DNA of 18,335 nucleotides from Georgfuchsia sp049276455. Its GTDB lineage: Bacteria > Pseudomonadota > Gammaproteobacteria > Burkholderiales > Rhodocyclaceae. Positions 13,273-18,335 of the stretch are shown one piece after another. The notes beneath the pieces were generated by a model. That model saw only the letters and a list, made by a program, of their open reading frames with translations. It was not told where the DNA came from and ran no database searches. Both the position numbers and the translations under genes were made by a program. Positions within the stretch are counted from its first letter, which is position 1. Every line of letters starts with the position of its first letter. The stretch spans positions 1 to 18,335 of the forward strand of contig JBASWL010000015.1 in assembly GCA_049276455.1 (NCBI GenBank), read 5' to 3'.

Positions 13273-15009
13273 TCATTCACTGGCAATTCGCGGCCTGTAT
13301 TCAAGGAAAATCCAGGTGCGCGTTATATCCACAACGTCGTAAAGGCGCTTCATGGCAGGAGGAAATGGAGAAAATGGCGCACTCATCGTCACAATCCGCA
13401 GCACTGCTTCGTCAAGATTTTTGTGGCCACTGCTTTTTACGATACGCACACCGACAAGCGTGCCGTCGCTGTTGATGCTCACGGTCACCACCAGAGGATC
13501 GTAGGCAAGGTTCTTCGACAGCGCCGGATAATTCAGGCTACCGATGCGTTCTATCTTCTGACGCCAACCCTCACCGTAAAATGCCAATTGTATGTCTTTG
13601 GAATCTCTGCCCAAAATGCTGCCCCGCCGTGGCCGGAAAGGTTCTGCGCCTTTAATGCCGGGCAAATCCATCTGACCGCCCCTGATTGCATCGATCGCCC
13701 GCCGGACAAGGTCGCTACCATTACCGTTGCCACCTTCCCTGTCTCCACCGGGTTTCCCTGCCTCCTTATTCAAGAGATGCATCTGTTGCTCCGCCAGAAT
13801 CTTTTCTGCGGCAAGCTTGTCGGCTTCAGCCTGTTGTGCCAAGGCTGCTTCTTTCGCTCTGGCCGCAGCAGCCTGTTCAGCCTTCATCGCTTCCAGGCGC
13901 ACCTGTTCTTCGGCCCGTCTTCTTTCCAAGGCCAATTCCTTCTCCCGCGCGGCGGTCTCCAGCACAGCTTTCTCCGCTTCAATCCGCGCCTGTTCCTCGG
14001 CTATTTTTTGTTGCTCCGCCAGAATTTTTTCTGCGGCCAATTTGTCTGCTTCGCGCTTGCGTGCCAAGGCTTCCGCTTCGGCCTGCTGCGCCAGTGCAGC
14101 CTCTTCTCTTGCTCTGGCCGCAGCAGCCTGTTCCGCCTTCATCGCTTCAAGGCGTGCCTGTTCTTCAGCTCGTTCTCTTTCCAGGGCCCGCGCCTTCTCC
14201 TGTGCGGCAACCTCCAGCGCAGCCTGCTCTGCTTCAATTCGCGCTTGGTCCCCGGCTATTTTCTGTTCCTCTTCCAGAATTTTTTCCGCGGCTTTTTCTG
14301 CGGCAAAGTTGTCGGCTTCCGCCTGCTGCACCAAAGATTCTTCTTCTCTTGCTCTGGCCTCAGCAGCCTGTTCTTCAGCTCGCGTTCTCTCCAAGGCCAG
14401 CTCATTCTCCCGTGCGACGGCCTCCAGCGCAGCCTGCGCCACTTCAATTTGCACCTGATCCTCGATTTTTTGTTCAATGGTATCTGTTTGCTCAGTGACT
14501 TCCTGCTTGTTCAGTGTTTCGGCATCCTGCAGAGCCTGTTCGGCAGGTCGGCTCCACGTGCTTTCCTTGTCAGTGCTCAACACGGCGACGCCTGCGGCAG
14601 GCGCAACTATTTTCGTCGCATCTGCTTCTACGCTTGCAACAGGACTCTTCTCTACCGGCTCTTGTGGACGCGTCTCAAGCTTGGCAATGCTGGCGGTTAC
14701 AGGTTTTGGCGGCAGGTTTGGCGGTGGAGGCTTCCTGACCAGCAAATCTGTGGCGGGTTTCTCGCTACTACTGATAACCGGTTGGACGACCTGTTCCGGC
14801 GGCGATTTGTTCACGACTTTCTTGCTTGGCAGGACCACATTCAGCATTGTGATACTGGCTATCTTCGACTCTCCTAGCATTAAGAACCATGGCAAACCGC
14901 TGTCGGAGTCCCCGAACTGCAGTGAGAGAACCAATGCATGTAGCACCAGGCTCAGCAGCAGAGCCTTGGCAAAATTGTCCCGCCTGTGTCCGGTATTGCG
15001 AGAACCCAT
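13273..15009 (-). CDS. TonB-like energy transducer with long repeat coiled-coil spacer
   Basis: A 578-aa protein, about twice the size of typical TonB. Residues 14-32 form one N-terminal membrane anchor, LLLSLVLHALVLSLQF, containing the SxxxH motif (S20, H24) that TonB and TolA use to couple to ExbBD/TolQR. A proline-rich linker follows (PPPPNLPPKP, about 94-103). An Ala/Glu/Gln/Arg-rich coiled coil (about 170-412) is built of three tandem repeats, as in TolA. The C-terminal 100 residues resemble a TonB C-terminal domain: YPALSKNLAYDPLVVTVSINSDG is split around residues 494-516, followed by VRIVKSSGHKNLDEAVL. The start is uncertain, since neither ATG 15009 nor TTG 15027 has a good ribosome site. 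No exbB/exbD, tolQR/tolB or receptor gene adjoins it. It lies about 190 bp downstream of waaA, possibly in the same transcript. An envelope-spanning role is likely; TonB versus TolA function is unresolved. Confidence 0.8.
   Translation of the reverse strand: MGSRNTGHRRDNFAKALLLSLVLHALVLSLQFGDSDSGLPWFLMLGESKIASITMLNVVLPSKKVVNKSPPEQVVQPVISSSEKPATDLLVRKPPPPNLPPKPVTASIAKLETRPQEPVEKSPVASVEADATKIVAPAAGVAVLSTDKESTWSRPAEQALQDAETLNKQEVTEQTDTIEQKIEDQVQIEVAQAALEAVARENELALERTRAEEQAAEARAREEESLVQQAEADNFAAEKAAEKILEEEQKIAGDQARIEAEQAALEVAAQEKARALERERAEEQARLEAMKAEQAAAARAREEAALAQQAEAEALARKREADKLAAEKILAEQQKIAEEQARIEAEKAVLETAAREKELALERRRAEEQVRLEAMKAEQAAAARAKEAALAQQAEADKLAAEKILAEQQMHLLNKEAGKPGGDREGGNGNGSDLVRRAIDAIRGGQMDLPGIKGAEPFRPRRGSILGRDSKDIQLAFYGEGWRQKIERIGSLNYPALSKNLAYDPLVVTVSINSDGTLVGVRIVKSSGHKNLDEAVLRIVTMSAPFSPFPPAMKRLYDVVDITRTWIFLEYRPRIASE
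13780..14460 (-). repeat. Three tandem coding repeats (70, 85 and 72 codons)
   Basis: The spacer of the TonB-like protein consists of three related units, read on the minus strand at about 14460-14251, 14250-13999 and 13998-13780. Each has the order (D/E)QxxIExxxAxLExxAxE, ALERxRAEEQ, then an Ala/Gln stretch and AAEKILxEQQKIA. Units 2 and 3 share near-identical blocks such as RLEAMKAEQAAAARA and LAAEKILAEQQ, also visible in DNA. Recent duplication and scope for length variation are likely. Confidence 0.8.
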
Positions 15010-15198
15010 AATGGTTGAAGGTACCAATCGTTGAAGGCGTCAAAGGGGCCGCCGAATTGTTTTGCGGCACCGTTAATCTCTTCTATGTTTCTACCATTTC
15101 TAAAAACTGCCCGCAGCACTGCTCAATGCATTTGCCGCTCGGCGAACATTAATCTTGTCGCCGCCCATGGCTTGATGGAGGAGTCAGAAAACCTTTCG

Positions 15199-16476
15199 TT
15201 ATTTCTGCCACTTATGGGTTGAACGCTTTTCCAGTACCGAATCTATCCATTCCATTGTGCGCTGAGTTGCACCACGATGCGCGCTGGCAAAGACCAGCGC
15301 CTTCTGGCTCATGTCTTCGCGAAGCTGTGCGTCTTCCAGCAACGAGACTGTTGCGGACATCATTTCTTCCGCATTTGCCACACGGCGGCAGGCTCCGGCG
15401 GCTACCGCATCGTCGGCTGCGCGCGCAAAATTGAAAGTCGACGGCCCGATCAGCACCGGACGTCCGATGGCGCAGGGCTCGATGAGGTTCTGCCCACCAT
15501 GGTCGATCAGGCTGCCACCAACGAAGGCGATGTCGCAGGCAGCATAGTAGGCGAACATTTCGCCCATGCTGTCGCCGATCCACACCTGAGTATCGGCTTC
15601 AACTGTGTCAATGCTTGAGCGGCACTGCCACTTGAGGCAGCGCAGGCCGACCAACCCCGCCACATCTTTGACGCGTTGCGGGTGGCGCGGCACCAGGACA
15701 AGCAAAGCACCGGGAATGGGAGACCGCATCCATGCATCGAGTATCAGCGCCTCTTCGCCTTCGCGCGTGCTGGCACAGAGCAGCACACGGCGCGTGCCGA
15801 TCAACTGACGAAACCGCGCCCCAAGGGTGAGCTGCACTGCAGGCGGGGTGATGTCGAACTTGAGGTTGCCGAGGGTGACAACTGAAGGCGCACCCAGGGC
15901 GGCAAGACGCCGTGCATCGCTATCCGTCTGTGCGGCGACGCCAGCCAGATTGTTGAGGGCTTCGTGCGTCAGCGTGGCAAAGCAGGCATAACGGCGGGCT
16001 GATTTTTCCGAGAGCCGGCCGTTCACCAGCATCAGCGGAATGCGCCTTGTCTTGCACTCTACAATCACGTTGGGCCACAACTCGGTTTCCATGATGAGGC
16101 CGAATTCGGGACGCCAGTGATCGAGAAAGCGCTTCGCCGCAGCGGGGAAGTCATAGGTGAGATAAATGCGTTCCACCGTGTCGCCAAATAGCTCGATGCC
16201 GGTCTGGCGGCCGGTCGGCGTCGTTTGCGTGAGCAGGATGCGATGTGCGGGATATTTTTCGCGCAGTGCCTTGACGAGCGGCTGTGCGGCGCGGGTTTCG
16301 CCAACCGACACGGCATGGATCCAGATCACCGGCTGATCTGATTGCGTGGCGTAATAACCGAAGCGCTCACCCCAATGGTGCAGATATTCCTTTTGCCTGC
16401 GGCTGCGCCAGAGCAGGTGAAGTAATGCCCAAGGTAACAGCAGCCAGAGCAGTAAGGTGAAGATGCGGCGCGTCAT
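15199..16476 (-). CDS. waaA: 3-deoxy-D-manno-octulosonic acid (Kdo) transferase
   Basis: A 425-aa WaaA/KdtA, full length. It transfers Kdo from CMP-Kdo to the lipid A precursor, the first step of LPS inner-core assembly, at the cytoplasmic face of the inner membrane. The N-terminal hydrophobic anchor is residues 4-23. The conserved HAVSVGETRA (54-63) contains the catalytic glutamate E60. METELWPN is near residues 129-136. In the C-terminal GT-B domain are LCASTREGEE, LVPRHPQR, GDSMGEM, and FVGGSLIDHGGQNLIEP, the CMP-Kdo-binding region. Its ATG overlaps the waaC stop by 4 bp (ATGA), so translation is coupled. Whether it adds one or two Kdo residues cannot be told from sequence. Confidence 0.95.
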   Translation of the reverse strand: MTRRIFTLLLWLLLPWALLHLLWRSRRQKEYLHHWGERFGYYATQSDQPVIWIHAVSVGETRAAQPLVKALREKYPAHRILLTQTTPTGRQTGIELFGDTVERIYLTYDFPAAAKRFLDHWRPEFGLIMETELWPNVIVECKTRRIPLMLVNGRLSEKSARRYACFATLTHEALNNLAGVAAQTDSDARRLAALGAPSVVTLGNLKFDITPPAVQLTLGARFRQLIGTRRVLLCASTREGEEALILDAWMRSPIPGALLVLVPRHPQRVKDVAGLVGLRCLKWQCRSSIDTVEADTQVWIGDSMGEMFAYYAACDIAFVGGSLIDHGGQNLIEPCAIGRPVLIGPSTFNFARAADDAVAAGACRRVANAEEMMSATVSLLEDAQLREDMSQKALVFASAHRGATQRTMEWIDSVLEKRSTHKWQK

Positions 16477-17441
16477 CGAAGCAGATTCCTTGCGCTGGCT
16501 ACGACTTCGGTGACGGTGGGCGGCACGCCCTTGCGGCCGAGATTGATGGCTGCGTTTGCCAGGCTGGGGCCAGCATGCACACCGGTAAGCCCGGGCGTGG
16601 AGCCGGAAAAGATTGCCAGCGTCGGCTTGTTCAGGGCAACCGCGAGATGCGTGAGCCCGGAGTCGAGGCCGATGACGATCTGCGCCCCTGTCAGCAGACC
16701 GGCAAGCTCGGCAATGCCGAGCGGCGGTGCGGCGATGGCATCAGGTATCTGCGCGGCCAGTCTCTGCGCGCGTTCGCGTTCTTCGGCACTGCCAGCGGGC
16801 AGGATGACGGATATTTTCAGCGCCTGTGCCAAGGCTACCCAATCGGATTCGGGCCATAGTTTGTCGGCGCGCGAAGTGCCTGTCAGCAGCACAGCATAGG
16901 GTTTGGTGGGCAGCCAGCTTGCTGCAAGGGGAACAGCTGCAATGCCGTAGTCGAGTTCGCCCTCCAGGGTATGGCCGAAAGCCGCAGCAGCCAGCTGACG
17001 ATTGCGCTCGACAGCATGCATATTTTTCGGGATGACGTAGCCGGCATCATAGAAGCTCGCCGCGAAAGGTTCGCGCACCACAGCCTTGGCATAGCCAAGG
17101 CGGCGACCCTTCGTGGCCAGTTGCGTCTGCCATGCAATCACAGCACTCTTGATGAGGCCTTGAGAATCGAGCACGACATCGTAGAAATCTTCTCTTAGCG
17201 CGCGCCGGCATGCCGCCATGTCGCGCCAGGTGTCTGCCACGAAAAGCTGCTTGCGCCAGCGCCGGATCGCCACGGGAATTACACGATGCACGCCGGGATG
17301 CAGGCGTGGAATATCGGCGAAAGCTTCTTCGACCACCCAGTCGATGATAGCGCCGGGGTTGTGCCGCTGGATGTCGGTCACCACCGGCAGGTTATGGACG
17401 ACATCACCGAGCGAGGAAGTCTTGACGAGGAGAGCGTGCAT
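16473..17441 (-). CDS. waaC: LPS heptosyltransferase I
   Basis: A 322-aa GT9-family (GT-B) glycosyltransferase that adds the first L-glycero-D-manno-heptose to Kdo2-lipid A. The N-terminus LLVKTSSLGDVVHNLPVV (residues 4-21) is the classic heptosyltransferase start with the catalytic-loop aspartate D13. The C-terminal nucleotide-sugar-binding signature GLDSGLTHLA begins at residue 258, followed by FSGSTPGLTG. Length matches E. coli WaaC. It is the first gene of the minus-strand waaC-waaA pair. No strong Shine-Dalgarno is seen, but a TATAAT box lies 29-34 bp upstream. WaaF (heptosyltransferase II) is less likely given adjacency to waaA and the start motif. Confidence 0.93.
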   Translation of the reverse strand: MHALLVKTSSLGDVVHNLPVVTDIQRHNPGAIIDWVVEEAFADIPRLHPGVHRVIPVAIRRWRKQLFVADTWRDMAACRRALREDFYDVVLDSQGLIKSAVIAWQTQLATKGRRLGYAKAVVREPFAASFYDAGYVIPKNMHAVERNRQLAAAAFGHTLEGELDYGIAAVPLAASWLPTKPYAVLLTGTSRADKLWPESDWVALAQALKISVILPAGSAEERERAQRLAAQIPDAIAAPPLGIAELAGLLTGAQIVIGLDSGLTHLAVALNKPTLAIFSGSTPGLTGVHAGPSLANAAINLGRKGVPPTVTEVVASARNLLR

Positions 17442-17469
17442 GTACCGGTAGAATCGCGGAATTGACCGG

Positions 17470-17475
17470 ATTATA
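17470..17475 (-). promoter_or_regulatory. Candidate -10 box of waaC-waaA
   Basis: The minus strand reads TATAAT, a perfect -10 consensus, which would start transcription about 20 bases before the waaC ATG. The only -35-like hexamer, TTGGCA (complement of 17496-17501), is 20 bp away, longer than ideal and inside the divergent coding region. On the plus strand TAGAAT (17449-17454) could serve the glycosyltransferase gene. The 41-bp gap thus likely holds overlapping divergent promoters. Confidence 0.4.
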
Positions 17476-17482
17476 GCTGCCG

Positions 17483-18253
17483 ATGCCTAATCGCCTGCCA
17501 ATCTCAGCCGTACTGATCACACTCAACGCCGCCACGCAGCTGGAGGCATGCCTGCGCTCGCTGGCTTTTTGCGACGAGATTGTGATTGTCGATTCCGGTA
17601 GCAGTGACGGTACGCTGGATATCGCCGAGCAATATGGGGCGAAAGTGATTCGTTCAGAATGGCTCGGCTTCGGTCTGCAAAAACAGTTTGCGGTAAGGCA
17701 AGCCAGGAACGATTGGGTGCTGTGCATCGATGCCGACGAACGCGTTAGCGAGGAGTTGGCGCAGAACATTGCTGCGACGCTCGCTGCGCCGGAAATGCGC
17801 GTTTATAAGTTCGCACGCTGCAACCGTTTCATGGGCCGCTATCTGCGCCATGGCGAGGGTTACCCTGACTGGAGCCTGCGCCTGTTTCATCGTGACCAGG
17901 CGCGCTGGTCGGATGACGCCGTTCACGAAAAGGTATTGACTGATGCGCTGGTTGGTACCTTGCGTGGCGACCTGCTGCATGATTCTGCCGAATCTCTCGA
18001 CAACTATCTGGCCAAGCAGAATCGCTACACGACGCTGGCGGCTCAGGAAGCGCTGGCGCGCGGCAAGCGCGCCTCGGCCGCCAAAATGCTGCTCTCGCCG
18101 CTAACGCGTTTTATCAAGTTCTACTTCCTGCGTCTGGGTTTCCTCGATGGGGTGCCGGGGCTGGTGCACATCCTCATCGGCTGCCAGAACAGCTTTACCA
18201 AGTATGGGAAAATGCTGGCCTCGCAAGCTAACTCAATGGAAACCCGACTGTGA
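17483..18253 (+). CDS. Family 2 glycosyltransferase, WaaE/KdtX-like LPS core enzyme
   Basis: A 256-aa GT2 (GT-A fold) glycosyltransferase. The N-terminal strand is ISAVLITLNAA (7-17), the nucleotide-binding VDSGSSDGT is at 36-44, and the metal-binding DxD-type motif is DADE (83-86) after WVLCI. The acceptor-side segment GYPDWSLRLF and the HE in VHEKV are typical of the WaaE/KdtX group, which adds a glucose to the inner core beta-1,4 to heptose. Context with waaC and waaA supports that role, though the sugar donated is inferred. ATG 17483 lacks a clear ribosome site. The stop overlaps the next gene's GTG start by 4 bp (GTGA), so both are coupled. Near the end, RFIKFYFLRLGFLDG may form an amphipathic membrane contact. 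Confidence 0.85.
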   Translation: MPNRLPISAVLITLNAATQLEACLRSLAFCDEIVIVDSGSSDGTLDIAEQYGAKVIRSEWLGFGLQKQFAVRQARNDWVLCIDADERVSEELAQNIAATLAAPEMRVYKFARCNRFMGRYLRHGEGYPDWSLRLFHRDQARWSDDAVHEKVLTDALVGTLRGDLLHDSAESLDNYLAKQNRYTTLAAQEALARGKRASAAKMLLSPLTRFIKFYFLRLGFLDGVPGLVHILIGCQNSFTKYGKMLASQANSMETRL

Positions 18254-18335
18254 AAGTTCTCGTTACCGGCGCCGCCGGATTTATCGGCATGCATGTCTGC
18301 GAGCGCCTGCTCGCGCGCGGTGACGAAGTAGTCGG
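18250..18335 (+). CDS. NAD-dependent sugar epimerase, UDP-glucuronate 4-epimerase-like (3' end outside window)
   Basis: Only 28 codons are visible, from a GTG at 18250 that overlaps the preceding stop. They read (M)KVLVTGAAGFIGMHVCERL, then LARGDEVVG: the Rossmann GxxGxxG motif of extended SDR sugar epimerases. The GFIGMH and RGDEVVG pattern is characteristic of UDP-glucuronate/UDP-galacturonate epimerases (LpsL/Cap1J group) rather than GalE, by my recollection. It probably supplies a nucleotide sugar for LPS core or O-antigen. The fragment is too short to fix the substrate. Confidence 0.75.
   Translation, partial: MKVLVTGAAGFIGMHVCERLLARGDEVV

Noticed and set aside
13177..14877. 566-codon plus-strand open frame rich in Phe/Leu/Cys/Arg
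   Set aside because: It is the antisense shadow of the TonB-like coiled-coil gene; Ala/Glu/Gln-rich codons leave the opposite strand open. The minus-strand product has clear domains.

Overview
The window looks like a chromosomal segment of a moderately GC-rich betaproteobacterium, probably from the Rhodocyclales/Nitrosomonadales side. This rests on the waaA/waaC/glycosyltransferase/epimerase LPS-core neighbourhood, a pcm-like fragment directly ahead of tolC, and a small c7-like cytochrome. Species cannot be fixed from the sequence.

Left part (1-4197): a divergent catabolic-looking cluster. A LuxE/PaaK-type adenylate-forming enzyme runs leftward off the window edge. A rightward operon holds an unrecognised Cys/His-bearing 219-aa protein, an acyl-CoA dehydrogenase and a short-chain dehydrogenase with 3-alpha-HSD-like architecture. 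The 425-bp divergent intergenic region carries two near-perfect palindromes. Acyl activation, flavin-dependent desaturation and alcohol/ketone redox chemistry together suggest breakdown or remodelling of an unknown acyl-CoA substrate, perhaps a steroid or ring compound. The orphan 219-aa protein is the most novel item here.

Middle (4198-10850): a tripartite efflux system. It comprises a TetR repressor, whose likely leaderless promoter has an operator palindrome between its -35 and -10, then a lipoprotein membrane-fusion adaptor, an RND pump and a TolC outer-membrane channel. Between pump and channel lies a truncated relic of pcm (protein-L-isoaspartate O-methyltransferase), a trace of rearrangement at this locus.

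10851-12317 is a more AT-rich stretch. It holds a small XRE-type regulator with two adjacent dyads upstream, a 132-bp MITE-like element with imperfect terminal inverted repeats and flanking TTA, and a secreted three-haem cytochrome followed by a strong bidirectional terminator.

Right part (12318-18335): on the minus strand are ydfG (3-hydroxy acid dehydrogenase), a TonB-like protein with a three-repeat coiled-coil spacer, and the LPS inner-core genes waaA and waaC overlapping by 4 bp. Divergent from waaC, across a 41-bp gap, are a WaaE/KdtX-like family 2 glycosyltransferase and, overlapping it by 4 bp, the start of a UDP-glucuronate-epimerase-like gene cut by the window end.
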